Of a stretch of DNA of 64,000 bases, positions 1-8,199 are shown in pieces. A program made the translations under genes and the position numbers. How positions within the stretch are numbered: the stretch's first letter is position 1; the number at the start of each line of letters is the position of its first letter. The notes below the pieces were generated by a model. That model made no database searches, had not been told where the DNA came from, and saw only the letters and a program-made list of their open reading frames with translations. This DNA comes from Bradyrhizobium sp. 139 (GTDB lineage Bacteria > Pseudomonadota > Alphaproteobacteria > Rhizobiales > Xanthobacteraceae): assembly GCF_023074175.1 (NCBI RefSeq), contig NZ_JADPKS010000123.1, positions 1-64,000 of the forward strand, in the 5' to 3' direction.

Positions 1-103
1 GCGGCCGAGCAAGGTGCGCAGCTTCTTCAGCGCCCGGTTGGCGCGATTGAACTGCTTGGCGTGGGCATAACGCTGGTGCTGGATCAGGGCGAACTTGCCC
101 TGC
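1..103 (-). pseudogene. IS5-like transposase internal fragment
   Basis: Read on the minus strand, this piece encodes a stretch with HQRYAHAKQFNRANRALKKL, which resembles the middle of rhizobial IS5-type transposases. It starts abruptly at about 103, where the glycosyltransferase reading ends, and runs off the left window edge. No terminal inverted repeat is visible at the junction, so this is not a clean insertion end but a recombined or decayed copy. The family call rests on recognition of the motif only. Confidence 0.5.
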
Positions 104-447
104 CGTGCAGCGTGGTCAGTGTCCTGCCGCGTTCAGATCGGAACAGCGGAAAATGCAGATAGTCGGAGTGGAAGTGGAGAATGTCGAACTCGTCGGCGCG
201 CTCGCACCTTGTCGAGCATGATCATCTGGTGGGGAAGAGCGTCGCGGACGTCGGGGTCGAGGCGCAGCGCGCGAGGCGTGCAGGGGACGAGCTCGGCGGA
301 GGTGATGGAATCCTCGCTCGCGAACAGCGTCACCTGGTGGCCTTGTCGGACCAGTTCCTCGGTCAGCCAGGAAACGACCCGCTCCGTTCCCCCATAGAGC
401 CGGGGCGGGACGCTCTCGAATAGCGGGGCTATCTGTGCAATCCTCAT
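104..447 (-). pseudogene. Glycosyltransferase family 4, N-terminal fragment with frameshift
   Basis: Starts at ATG 447 with a GGAGAGAC ribosome site. The first 80 residues (MRIAQIAPLFESVPP, then YGGTERVVSWLTEELVRQGH) are the typical GT4 N-terminus with the glycine-rich donor-fold loop. Near 207 the frame breaks: homology continues in another frame as ADEFDILHFHSDYLHFPLF and then RTLTTLHGR, ending at the junction with the transposase piece. A normal protein would be about 350 residues. The start overlaps the stop of the upstream sigma-like gene as ATGA, so the two were once translationally coupled. Not functional as it stands. Confidence 0.7.
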
Positions 448-857
448 TTCTGTCTCTCCGCAGTAGCCGCTGCGCCGGACGGGGGCCTCCATCCGCCGGG
501 AAAGCCAGGAGGCAATCCATCCAAGCGAGCCCTGAGCGCTTCCCTGACCTTTTGTAGTGCGCGAACCTCGATCTGGCGGACGCGCTCGCGTGACACGCCG
601 AAAGTGGCGGCGAGCTCCTCCAGGGTCTTCGGCCGTTCGGCCAGGAATCGCGCGCCGACGATACGGCGCTCGCGGGGGTTAAGGAGCGCGAGGGCGTCGT
701 CCAGTGCGATCCTTACCCGGTTGCGATCCTCCGTTTCCGATAGCAGCGTTTCCGGGTCTGGGGCCGGATCAATCAGCCAGTTCTGGATTTCCTCGGACCC
801 GTCCTCCCAAGTCATGGGCAGGTTGAGCGAAGTGTCACCCCGGATCCTCCCGTTCAT
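444..857 (-). pseudogene. Sigma-32 (RpoH)-like factor, C-terminal remnant
   Basis: The 137-residue reading matches the C-terminal third of RpoH: GDTSLN near the start, a WLIDPAPDPE acidic linker, and region 4.2 with the helix-turn-helix (TLEELAATFGVSRERVRQIE). Homologous residues (EYIAGELKVAPREVVEM) continue upstream of the ATG in the same frame to about 920, and the frame stays open to about 990. Regions 1-3, which bind core polymerase, are missing, so the N-terminus has been lost and the ATG at 857 is only the first internal Met. Lies back to back with small heat-shock genes, a typical setting for a heat-shock sigma gene. A product, if made, would lack promoter-melting regions. Confidence 0.6.
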
Positions 858-1000
858 CTCGACGACCTCACGCGGAGCTACTTTCAGTTCGCCAGCGATA
901 TATTCGGCCTCTCGAGGTCGGGCCGGGACGGTGAAAAAAATGCAATTCGTGCGCGGGTATCGCTCTTGAAACCAATCCGGCCCCTTCTAGTTTTTGTGGT

Positions 1001-1097
1001 GCCACATGTGTGGCGCCGGATGCCGTCAGGGTCCGGCCGAGACCGCCGGAAATCCCGGCGTTGCCTCTATCCATGTTGCTCAAGGGAGAATGTGGTT
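1001..1097 (+). promoter_or_regulatory. ROSE-type RNA thermometer in the hsp20 leader
   Basis: Three hairpins (GCCACA/TGTGGC at 1001-1014, CCGGA/TCCGG at 1016-1036, GCCGG/CCGGC at 1045-1059) precede a final stem that hides the ribosome site: CCATGTTGCTC (1071-1081), loop AAGG, GAGAATGTGG (1086-1095). TTGCTC pairs with GAGAA leaving a bulged G, the hallmark of the U(U/C)GCU motif of ROSE elements known from Bradyrhizobium hsp operons. The ATG follows at 1098. A plausible sigma-70 -35 (TTGAAA, 966-971) lies upstream. Known for the family: the stem melts at heat-shock temperature and opens translation. Confidence 0.75.
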
Positions 1098-1549
1098 ATG
1101 AGAAACTACGAAATGTCCCCGTTCTGGCGTTCGAGCGTCGGATTCGACCGCCTGTTCGACCTCGTCAACAACGCGACGAACGACAGCGACAATTATCCGC
1201 TGTACGACATCGCACGTACCGGCGAAACCAGTGCCAGATCACGCTGGCGCTGGCGGGCTTCAGCCCGGAAGAGATCACCATCACCGCGGAGCAATCGACG
1301 CTGACCGTCGAGTGCCGCGAGCCCAATAAGGGTAATCGCGACTACCTGTACCAGGGAATCTCTCTGCAGCCGTTCAGGCGCGTTTTTAACCTGGCGGACT
1401 ATGTCCAGGTCAAGGATGCGACTTTCGCAAAAGGCATGCTGACAATCACTCTGGTTCGGGAACTGCCGGAGGCGATGAAACCGCGTCGCATCGCGATCGA
1501 AACCGCCGGCAACGACAACCAGCAAATCGAGCAGAAGCAGACGGCCTGA
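1098..1549 (+). pseudogene. Small heat-shock protein (Hsp20/IbpA type), frameshifted
   Basis: Starts at ATG 1098 directly after the thermometer hairpin. Residues 1-40 (MRNYEMSPFWRSSVGFDRLF, then DLVNN and YPLYDIARTGE) are the N-arm of class A rhizobial Hsp20 proteins. At about 1224 the alpha-crystallin domain continues in the next frame (QITLALAGFSPEEITIT, LTVECREP, RRVFNLADYVQVKDA, GMLTITLVRELPE). One missing A in the GGCGAAAC run would restore the frame (GENQCQI). A complete chaperone of about 150 residues would bind unfolding proteins in the cytoplasm. Either a recent pseudogene or a homopolymer sequencing error. Confidence 0.85.
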
Positions 1550-1648
1550 CAGAGTTCCGTTCGAGGCTGTCGAACCGCCTGTGCGCGGCTTGGCCGCGCG
1601 CGGCGGAGCTCTGTCCAGTGAACATGAAGAACAGAGAGGAGAATAACT

Positions 1649-2134
1649 ATGGCACTACGCGATCTCATTCCGTGGAACAACGGCTCTCGAGAGGTGAGCC
1701 TGCACCGCAATGAACCCAATCCCTTCCTCGCCCTTCACCGCGAGATGAACCGGCTGTTCGACGACGCTTTCCACTCGTTCGATATCGCTCCGTTCAGCTC
1801 TCAGGCGATGGGGTGGCCGAACGTCGAAGTCAACGAGACCGGAAACGAAGTCAAAGTCATCGCTGAACTTCCCGGTCTCGAAGAGAAGGACGTCAACCTC
1901 GAACTGAGGGACGGCCTGTTGACCATCAGCGGCGAGAAGAGGAGCGAGACCGAAGACAAGGAGCGCCGCTTTAGCGAGCGCTACTATGGGCGCTTTGAGC
2001 GTTCCATCCCGGTCAACGACGTCGATCAGGACAAGGTCGAGGCGTCTTTCAAGAATGGCGTTCTCACCGTGACGCTGCCGAAGTTACCTACCGCGCAGCA
2101 GAAGGTGAAACGGATCGCCATCAACGGCAAATAA
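1649..2134 (+). CDS. Small heat-shock protein, Hsp20 family
   Basis: 161 residues, intact. ATG 1649 has an AGGAG site eight bases upstream. The alpha-crystallin domain spans about residues 50-150 (WPNVEVNETGNEVKVIAELPG, ELRDGLLTISGEK, YGRFERSIPV, KNGVLTVTLPK), with the C-terminal beta strand and short tail. Class C-like rhizobial type with the FxLHREMNRLF N-arm. ATP-independent holdase in the cytoplasm. The 100-base leader after the first hsp20 gene is full of stems (GTTCGA/TCGAAC, CGCGGC/GCCGCG, CTCTGT/ACAGAG next to the ribosome site) but lacks the TTGCT motif, so expression is probably by read-through or by a different leader control. Confidence 0.93.
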   Translation: MALRDLIPWNNGSREVSLHRNEPNPFLALHREMNRLFDDAFHSFDIAPFSSQAMGWPNVEVNETGNEVKVIAELPGLEEKDVNLELRDGLLTISGEKRSETEDKERRFSERYYGRFERSIPVNDVDQDKVEASFKNGVLTVTLPKLPTAQQKVKRIAINGK

Positions 2135-2263
2135 CCGCAGCTACGGGCGGGAGCCCCTTGGGCTTTCGCCCCCGCCGGTGGCGCCGACAGGTCAAGCGAC
2201 CTCGAGGCGACTAATCTGTGGAAACAGAGTGAATGGAAGGAGCCAATGTAGGGAGTTGCAACC

Positions 2264-2625
2264 ATGAACACCGTCTGGAAAAAGGACATGATCGCCGATG
2301 TGGTCAACCTTGTGATCGGCCTGGGCTTGTTCGTGTCACCGTGGGCCTTCGGGTTCGCCGGTGAAAGTCCCACCAACTGGAATGCCGGGCTGAGCGGCAT
2401 CCTGATCGCTGCGCTGGCCGTAGCAGCGCTGGCGATCTTCGCCGAATGGCCGGAGTGGATGGCACTTGCCGTCGGCGCTTGGGTCGCCGTGTTACCTGGG
2501 TGCTGCTCTTCTCGGCCAAGGCAACGGTGACACCGCTCCACGTCATCGCCGGAATCCTGGTGGCGGCTGTTGCTGCTTTGCGCCTCTGGCACCTGCACCA
2601 GAGCCATCCGCGTGTGACGGCCTGA
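2264..2625 (+). pseudogene. SPW-repeat membrane protein, frameshifted
   Basis: Starts at ATG 2264. The first 78 residues give one SPW repeat (VVNLVIGLGLFVSPWAFGF) and hydrophobic segments. At about 2500 the second repeat continues in another frame (WVLLFSAKATVTP, IAGILVAAVAALRLWHL), ending at TGA 2623. A single missing base in the TTACCTGGGTG run would restore V-S-P-W-V-L, the second SPW motif. Intact relatives are about 120 residues with four membrane helices and no known activity; they often sit near stress genes, as here. Function is unknown. Confidence 0.7.
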
Positions 2626-2705
2626 TGCTCAGCGAGGGGAGGTTGCTGCCAGCCTCCCTTCGCATTCGTCTGCGCGACTGCGCCATTTTGCCCGCGAGAT
2701 CAACG

Positions 2706-2978
2706 ATGATGGGTGCTGCAATGAAAGCGAACACGCCAAGGGCTTCTCAGTCGGCCGTTGCGCCAAGCAGAGAAGCCGTGCCGCTGACTTCGTGCATGTA
2801 CACGCTTGACAAGAAGCGTCGCCGAGTCCTTGCGGGCCTTAGCCCCGAGGAGACGACCGAATTCGAACTGTTGGATGCTCAGTTTCCGCTCGATGACAAG
2901 CCGGCTTGGCGGGCTTCCGATCTACCGCTCTCTCCGAAAGAGCAGCGGTGGCTGGAGCTATTCCGAAGAATGCCCTAG
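2706..2978 (+). CDS. Small conserved hypothetical protein
   Basis: 90 residues from ATG 2706 (or 85 from ATG 2721). The C-terminal half (GLSPEETTEFELLDAQF, LSPKEQRWLELF) resembles a family of short rhizobial proteins of unknown function with an acidic EFE.LDA motif and a basic W-L-E-L-F ending. No signal peptide or membrane segment. Its 3' part is overlapped on the other strand by the reading frame of the SLATT-like gene. No function can be assigned. Confidence 0.55.
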   Translation: MMGAAMKANTPRASQSAVAPSREAVPLTSCMYTLDKKRRRVLAGLSPEETTEFELLDAQFPLDDKPAWRASDLPLSPKEQRWLELFRRMP

Positions 2979-3609
2979 CGCTCGGGTTATCAACCTCAAA
3001 CTTGGCTTCTCCGGCAACAATTCCGGCTTTGGCCTTCTTGTAAGCCCATCCGGGAATTTGAGGACTGCCGCTGTTCAATTCGTCCTTCCTGCTAATGAGT
3101 TCACGAAGTTTCGTTGTCAGGACGAGGTCGGATTCTTCCTGCCAACACTCCACTGACCAAAACAGACGACCTTCATTGTTGAGTTTGTCGTAGCCGTGAG
3201 CTGCGTTCAGGTGGGCGCTTTCCTTCTCATTCGGATTGAGGAAGGTGCTGATGCCCGAGAGTACGGCGATCGTAAGGGAAAGAAAGCCCGCAAGCGCTTT
3301 GAGTTCGGGATAGGTGTCAGCGTATTGCGAAAATGTCGCCGCGCCGACGAGGGCGGAAATAATGACGACCGGGAGGCCATCGTCGGCACCGATCGCCGCG
3401 ACCCAGCCACAGCGCCGTTTCCCGCAGCGCCGCTGCACGTGCGGACTGCCGCAGGCCACGTTCGTTTCTGGCCTGCGGAGAATGAAGGCCGACCTATCCT
3501 CGCGCGCACTCTCCCCTCGCCGCGCTCGCCGGCGATGACTGAACCTGTGCTGACCGTGGAGCTGATCTGCGACCACCTTGGGATCTCGCGCTTTTCGCTC
3601 AAGAACCAC
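2839..3609 (-). CDS. SLATT-like two-TM protein, probably degraded at both ends
   Basis: The recognisable core lies at 2986-3396 (residues about 72-208 of this frame). It has two membrane helices (LPVVIISALVGAATF and ALAGFLSLTIAVLSGISTFL), then NPNEKESAHLNAAHGYDKL, an amphipathic helix and SRKDELNSGSPQIPGWAYKK. That order matches SLATT domains, 2TM pore-type effectors tied to nucleotide-signalling defence systems. Upstream of the core the frame gives low-quality sequence, and an alternative frame (AALRETALWLG) fits better up to about 3400, so a frameshift is likely. Downstream of 2986 the frame simply runs antisense through the neighbour. No cyclase, SMODS or SLOG partner lies nearby. True start and stop are uncertain. 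Confidence 0.55.
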   Translation of the reverse strand: MVLERKARDPKVVADQLHGQHRFSHRRRARRGESAREDRSAFILRRPETNVACGSPHVQRRCGKRRCGWVAAIGADDGLPVVIISALVGAATFSQYADTYPELKALAGFLSLTIAVLSGISTFLNPNEKESAHLNAAHGYDKLNNEGRLFWSVECWQEESDLVLTTKLRELISRKDELNSGSPQIPGWAYKKAKAGIVAGEAKFEVDNPSARAFFGIAPATAALSERAVDRKPAKPACHRAETEHPTVRIRSSPRG

Positions 3610-3756
3610 ATGGGCAAATCCCGATTCCGAAAGTTACCCGGCGCGGACCGCGAGCGCGCCGCCATTCGTTGGATGACCGTCAAGGTCGGCCGAGAGCAAT
3701 TCATCGCGGCCGTGAGAGGTCTAGCTGAGCAAATGCGCCAGGCGGAGCGCGTGTGA
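3535..3756 (+). CDS. Small hypothetical protein
   Basis: 73 residues from ATG 3535 (MTEPVLTVELICDHLGISR). The N-terminal part looks like a short helix-turn-helix (LICDHLGISRFSLKNHMG), the rest is basic and helical. Not recognised. It is divergent from and slightly overlaps the 5' end of the SLATT-like reading frame, whose own start is doubtful. Confidence 0.4.
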   Translation: MTEPVLTVELICDHLGISRFSLKNHMGKSRFRKLPGADRERAAIRWMTVKVGREQFIAAVRGLAEQMRQAERV

Positions 3757-3850
3757 GCAGCGAGTTATTAGAGAGAAGGGAGCACTCCTCTCATTGCGCC
3801 CCGCCCGGCGCGCTGCAAGCTGGGGCCGGTTTGATGAGGAGGGGAACGCG

Positions 3851-4159
3851 ATGAAGAGCAGAACCATCTTGGCAGCCGTCGCACTGGCGACGGCCTGGGC
3901 GGTGCATGCGCCCCATGCCGCAGCGAACGAGAAGCTCGGTGCCGTTGTCCGCCGCCTGAAGGACGCCTGTGTGGGGGCGGTCCTGCAGAACGGAGCGCTC
4001 GAGAAGATCGCGAGGGCAGGGATGACGGCGACGTCGGTTTGCAGCTGCGCCGCGGAAATTGAGGTCGCGCGCGGAAGCCTTCCCAAGGAGGGCTTCGATG
4101 CGTGGTCAGTGCAACCCCAATTCAAGGAAACGCTGGCGCGCTGTGCGGGAGCTCAGTGA
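3851..4159 (+). CDS. Secreted hypothetical protein
   Basis: 102 residues from ATG 3851, preceded by GGAGGGGAA. Residues 1-25 are a standard Sec signal peptide (MKSRTILAAVALATAWAVHA, cleavage near HAAAN-E). The mature part of about 77 residues has four cysteines (ACVGAV, CSCAAE, ARCAGA) that could form two disulphides in the periplasm. Similar small secreted proteins are common in rhizobia; the role is unknown. Confidence 0.7.
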   Translation: MKSRTILAAVALATAWAVHAPHAAANEKLGAVVRRLKDACVGAVLQNGALEKIARAGMTATSVCSCAAEIEVARGSLPKEGFDAWSVQPQFKETLARCAGAQ

Positions 4160-4297
4160 AAAGTTACGTCATCCAGCGACTCAAAATCCAAGTACCCCGC
4201 CACTCCTAACTCACCTTCGACAACTGAGCCTCCCGCATCGAAGTCATATCGACAAAGCCGCGCAAATCGACAAAGCAAAACACGAGGACCCGTCTGA

Positions 4298-5260
4298 ATG
4301 GCCCCCGATAACTCCGCCGCTGTGATCTCGCTTCGCCAAGCGGCTCCGAAAGCAATGACCGCAGCGCAACGCGCGAAAGCCTACCGCGACAGAAAGCGGA
4401 CGGCAAAGCTTGCGCCGGCCGACGCCGAACCGCCGCGCCCCACAGATCTGCCCGAGAGCTCCGGCGCATCGACTAGGCCCTTGGCCGCCGTCACGGCGCA
4501 TGTGACGCCGCGGAAACCGCTCCCCGTCACGCCGGCGCGCGTGACGTCCGCTACCCAGGAGCCTCACGTCACGCTGTCACGACGCCAGCTCGTTCCCGTC
4601 CTGCTCAACGCCGCCGCCTGTTGCCTCGCCGTCGTCGGCCTGACGATCAACGGATGGTTCGCGCGATCGCTCGGCGCCAGCGACGTGGCTGGATGGCTGT
4701 TTCTCGCCTTGGGCATCGCTGCTGATCTGATTGCGCTGGTAATGCCATCCTGCGCAGCTGGACTTTGGCACGCGCGCCGGTTGTCATCGCTGGTCGGATG
4801 GGTCCTCTGGCTAGTGACGTTCGTGTTTGCCGTCACAGCAGGCCTGGGCTTCGCTTCCACCAATATCAGTGACGTCACGCTTGCCCGTTCGTCGCGCGTG
4901 ACGCCGGCCGTCACCGCCGCGCAGGCGAGTTTGTCGGATGCCGTCTCGGCTCGAGATCGTGAGTGCAGGGGTGGTGTGGGGAAATTTTGCCGTGATCGTG
5001 AAGCGGTAGTACTGGACCGACGCCGCGTTCTTGATGCCGCCATGGCAGCTGTCGAGCAGATGGGCGATCCTCAAGCGGATGCCGCCATTAGGCTCACGGC
5101 GTGGGTTTCCTTTGGCGCGCTCCGGCCATCGTCCGAGGACTTCGCCATGGTCCGTTTGATCTTGCTGGTGCTGTTGCCGCAAATGGGCGGCCTTTTGATC
5201 ATGATCGGCCGCCAAAGCGCGCGCTCAGCTAGCCCCGCAAAAGGAACCGCGCAGGTTTGA
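4298..5260 (+). CDS. Four-TM membrane protein, hypothetical
   Basis: 320 residues from ATG 4298. Residues 1-95 are soluble, rich in Ala, Pro, Thr and Arg, with an RAKAYRDRKR basic motif as seen in some phage- or island-borne proteins. Membrane helices lie at about 105-127, 131-153, 163-187 and 285-305. Between helices 3 and 4 is a loop of about 95 residues with a short cysteine pair (ECRGGVGKFC), probably periplasmic or a coiled region. No enzyme motif is visible. It stands alone, between small hypotheticals, in an accessory stretch. Confidence 0.65.
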   Translation: MAPDNSAAVISLRQAAPKAMTAAQRAKAYRDRKRTAKLAPADAEPPRPTDLPESSGASTRPLAAVTAHVTPRKPLPVTPARVTSATQEPHVTLSRRQLVPVLLNAAACCLAVVGLTINGWFARSLGASDVAGWLFLALGIAADLIALVMPSCAAGLWHARRLSSLVGWVLWLVTFVFAVTAGLGFASTNISDVTLARSSRVTPAVTAAQASLSDAVSARDRECRGGVGKFCRDREAVVLDRRRVLDAAMAAVEQMGDPQADAAIRLTAWVSFGALRPSSEDFAMVRLILLVLLPQMGGLLIMIGRQSARSASPAKGTAQV

Positions 5261-5313
5261 AATCTTGTTAACCGCCTGCCGGCAGGATGCCGCTCCAAAT
5301 ATGAGGGAGCACG

Positions 5314-5526
5314 ATGTCTAATCTGGAACAAATCATTCGCGAACGCGCCTACCAGCTGTGGGTTGAAAGCGGCTGCGAGCACGGCAAAGCCGAGATGCAT
5401 TGGCTAGATGCTCAGCGCGAGGTTCTTGCGGCTGCACTCGGAGGTGTCGCTCGGGTTTCGAATGCCGGGTCGGGCAAGTTGAAGACAAAGGTGACCGCGC
5501 CTCGAAAAAAGCGCCGAGCAGCTTAG
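5314..5526 (+). CDS. DUF2934-domain protein
   Basis: 70 residues from ATG 5314 with a GAGGGAG site upstream. Residues 4-45 (IRERAYQLWVESGCEHGKAE followed by HWLDAQREV) are the DUF2934 signature: an R-A-Y-x-L-W start and an H-W-L-x-A end. The tail is Lys/Arg rich (APRKKRRAA). Widespread short proteins in rhizobia with no known function. Confidence 0.8.
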   Translation: MSNLEQIIRERAYQLWVESGCEHGKAEMHWLDAQREVLAAALGGVARVSNAGSGKLKTKVTAPRKKRRAA

Positions 5527-6100
5527 TTATCAACGCGGTTTTTGGCTGCAGCCTCTGTCCTGCGACGCCGGAGCGAAAGCACTAACTCAGTTGCTCCCGG
5601 CGCGGGATGACGGTCGCGACGCATGCGAAGTAGCGGCCCACCGCGTGAGATCCGCTCAGTGAGGCATTGCGGACCAGATTTGCTCAGGTTGAGTTCTTCG
5701 CCTTTTGACCCTTACCGGAAGTGGCGCGCCGATGATTTGCTGGACAAACTTCTTCCTAGGCCAGTCCAAATGACCGGTTTGCAGACGTCTCCTCCAAATC
5801 AATCGTTTGTCGGACGCGTTTATCGCCGCCGACTTTCCGCCAGCATAATAGCGCCGGCAGCCATCGGGACAATGACGAGGACCGTGGCAAGCGCCTCCGC
5901 CGAGGCCAGGGTGTCGTACCAGTCTGTTCCAAAGCTCAAGCATGCGCTGGCCTCTATCGACGCACGCCCACCAACGATAAATGCACTCTGTCGAAAGGAC
6001 GTGCGTTCGCGCACAAAGTACGATGCTACGTTTCGTCGCGTGCGTTTTGATCGCGCGGCAACATGACTTATGCCGGACGCCGGAATATTGAGCGAAGTAG
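5527..6100. other. Intergenic stretch with no convincing gene
   Basis: About 570 bases. The only candidate is a minus-strand frame at 5820-6110 (96 residues) that ends in a possible membrane helix (ALATVLVIVPMAAGAIMLAE). Its start region is basic and unrecognised, and it overlaps the broken regulator on the other strand, so I do not call it. The remainder shows no motif. Confidence 0.4.
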
Positions 6101-6693
6101 TTGCGGTCACCGCGCAGTAAGATCGTCCGCGGCTACGGGGCCGTTTCGCTGATGGTCAACATGGCAAGCGGGCAGACGGTTGCCACTGCCGCTGTCGGCA
6201 TGCTTTCGGTGCTTGGACCGTCGCCTTCCGCGATCACGGCTGTCGTTCGTGTGGCGGGCACTGCCTCGCGGATTCCGGCCCCGCGGTTTAAGGCGGCGTT
6301 CGATCGAAGCCCAGCAATACGGCAGGTCGTCCAGCTTCACATCAGGGCGATGCTTGCGCAGTTTCAACTCGGCGTGGCATGCAATGCGTTACATCCGGTC
6401 CAGGCAAGGATGGCCCGCTGGCTGCTCCAGTTTCGCAATCGGACCGACCACGACGTCCTTCCGCTCACCCAGGAAGCGCTGTCGCAGATACTCGGCGTGC
6501 GGCGACTCTCCTGATGCGCAGTCTGCGCGCGTCCGGAGCGATCCGATCGGAGCGACGAGGTCAGATCGAAGTCGATCTACGGCGGCTTGCTGCGGCCGCT
6601 TGCGAATGCCACGGCACCATGACTGGCGAACTCGACGAGATTTTGTCGATCGGTGTGCCCGATCTAGCATTCCGGTCACGCCACCTGATGTGA
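6101..6693 (+). pseudogene. Crp/Fnr-family regulator, truncated and frameshifted
   Basis: The first frame gives the end of a cyclic-nucleotide-type sensor domain (GAVSLMVNMASGQTVATAAVG, then GTASRIPAPRF) and dimer helix (CNALHPVQARMARWLLQF), then the first helix of the DNA-binding domain (LPLTQEALSQILGVRR). At about 6505 the frame breaks and the recognition helix resumes in another frame (TLLMRSLRASGAI, IEVDLRRLAAAACECHG), ending at TGA 6691. The N-terminal beta roll is missing as well. Intact relatives are about 230 residues. Not functional. Confidence 0.75.
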
Positions 6694-6735
6694 TATCGAG
6701 GTGATGCCTTGTGAGCAGCTGATGTTTCGAGTTGA

Positions 6736-6948
6736 TCAGCTTGTCTTCGCTCGACCAGAGCCTGACGCGGATTCAGCCTCAAGCTCCGCAATTTCGCGCA
6801 GCACTCGCGCCACCTCACGCAACTCGTTGCACGCAGGGCCCGGCTTCAGCCGTCGTGCCTCGATAAGACATCCTTCGCCTGCAAAAGCCAAGCGGACGTT
6901 CCCCGCGAAATTTGCATGTGCGCCATGGTGTCCCTCCATCGCGATCAT
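6736..6948 (-). CDS. Small hypothetical protein
   Basis: 70 residues from ATG 6948 (MIAMEGHHGAHANFAGNVRL). It combines a His-rich start, a basic middle (GCLIEARRLKPGPACNELRE) and an acidic amphipathic helix (VLREIAELEAE). Not recognised beyond general similarity to short rhizobial proteins. It lies 18 bases downstream of the next minus-strand gene, so the two may be cotranscribed. Confidence 0.45.
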   Translation of the reverse strand: MIAMEGHHGAHANFAGNVRLAFAGEGCLIEARRLKPGPACNELREVARVLREIAELEAESASGSGRAKTS

Positions 6949-6966
6949 CGATGCATGTTTGGTCGA

Positions 6967-7176
6967 TCACGCCAGTAAGCGGGCGGTGCGAGGCGCAAAG
7001 CCGCCGGCCTCGTCGACCCAGGCTTCCCGGGCGAACCAGCCGTGATTGGACCGGCAAATCGGGCAGCGAGTGTGTGCAAAGAAAACGGGGCTGCGCCGAA
7101 AGCTCTCGCGATCGGTCTTGATCCCGGTCGGGATCGCGCGTCCGGTGTGCGGACACCTGATCATGATCATGCCCAT
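6967..7176 (-). CDS. Small protein with a cysteine knuckle, hypothetical
   Basis: 69 residues from ATG 7176 with AGGGAGG upstream. The pattern IRCPHTGRAIPTGIK near the start and HTRCPICRSNHGWF in the middle gives C-P-H and C-P-I-C pairs that look like a degenerate zinc ribbon. Short proteins of this layout are frequent in Bradyrhizobium. Function unknown; no partner gene is evident. Confidence 0.6.
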   Translation of the reverse strand: MGMIMIRCPHTGRAIPTGIKTDRESFRRSPVFFAHTRCPICRSNHGWFAREAWVDEAGGFAPRTARLLA

Positions 7177-7397
7177 GTGAGCCTCCCTTGGATTTGATTT
7201 TTTTTGGATTGTCTCTATTGGTCTTTAAAAACAAACCGGCCGATTGGATTGCGCTTCTTGTTGGTGCGGTGGGCTTGGGGGGGCATCGCGCACCTGCCTG
7301 TTCTTCGACCGAGCATGAGTGGGCATGCTCGTGGCGGAGCTTGGTCCAACCGGCCGGATCTCACTCTTGAACGAACCTGGATGTAGTTGACTGCGGC

Positions 7398-7877
7398 TTA
7401 GCTGCCCTGGTGAAGTACCTTGGCGACGTGCTTCCTGAGCGGCTCGCCAGTTTCTGTCGCAAACTTCTGCGTCAGAACCCACAGGTCCTTGCTCTGGGCG
7501 GATGCGGTATCGAAAGCCCTGCGCGCCTGCCCTGTCGACACGGCAACGAGATCGGTCGCCGACCTGCTACCCAGGAGGTGGATGAAGAAATCGATCGCGG
7601 AGGCGGTATTGGCGTTTGAGATCTCGATGATCTTGAGGCCGTAGTCGGTCGCGCTCCTTGCGTTGGTCGAATAAGTCTCGCGCAGTGCTTCGGCCATCTC
7701 CTCGGTCGCCGCTTTGATCTTCTCGCAGCCTTCCCGCGCGCGGGTCACGCCCTGCTCGGAAACTTCCCTGAGTACGCCGTGCAGCGCAAGCTTCGGGAAT
7801 TCGAACGACGGCATCGCAGAGCCGTTCGTTCCGTTCGGTTCAGCTTTCATTTCACTTTCACTCACGATTATCCCCAT
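7398..7877 (-). CDS. Phasin family protein
   Basis: About 159 residues. ATG 7877 is used here; a further ATG at 7850 is also possible. The body is a long amphipathic helix set typical of phasins (LREVSEQGVTRAREGCEKIK, then EEMAEALRETY, SATDYGLKIIEISNANTASA, FDTASAQSKDLWVLTQKFAT). Phasins coat polyhydroxybutyrate granules in the cytoplasm and set granule size. No PHB enzymes are nearby. Complete and not obviously damaged. Confidence 0.85.
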   Translation of the reverse strand: MGIIVSESEMKAEPNGTNGSAMPSFEFPKLALHGVLREVSEQGVTRAREGCEKIKAATEEMAEALRETYSTNARSATDYGLKIIEISNANTASAIDFFIHLLGSRSATDLVAVSTGQARRAFDTASAQSKDLWVLTQKFATETGEPLRKHVAKVLHQGS

Positions 7878-7883
7878 ACTCAA

Positions 7884-8199
7884 GCGACACCGTTCCCCCG
7901 GCGCCGATTTGCGCCGCAGGAGTTCGTGGAGGCGGGATGCCCGCTTCCGTGTCCGATTTGGTTTTTGATGAGCTTCTGTCCAGCCCAGGTACCACTATGT
8001 CCCAGGTCATATAGGCTGTCGGTTCGCTTTGCGACTCTCGACAAAAAAGTTTGGAATGATGTCAATTCACTCAATCGTCATATCAACAGAATGTGCAACT
8101 ATCCGGAACATGAAATCGATTGGCAGCAATGCCGGAGGTGCCAGCCACTCGCGAACTTGAGTTTGGGAGTTTGATGCTGCGGGAGCACAATGCTCTCAT
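7884..8199. other. Intergenic stretch, nothing recognised
   Basis: About 300 bases between the phasin start and the next minus-strand gene. AT content is somewhat higher around 8040-8130. I see no conserved reading frame, repeat copy or strong hairpin. Confidence 0.4.

Noticed and set aside
1550..1648. Second ROSE thermometer before the 1649 heat-shock gene
   Set aside because: Stems are present, but the TTGCT motif facing the ribosome site is missing.
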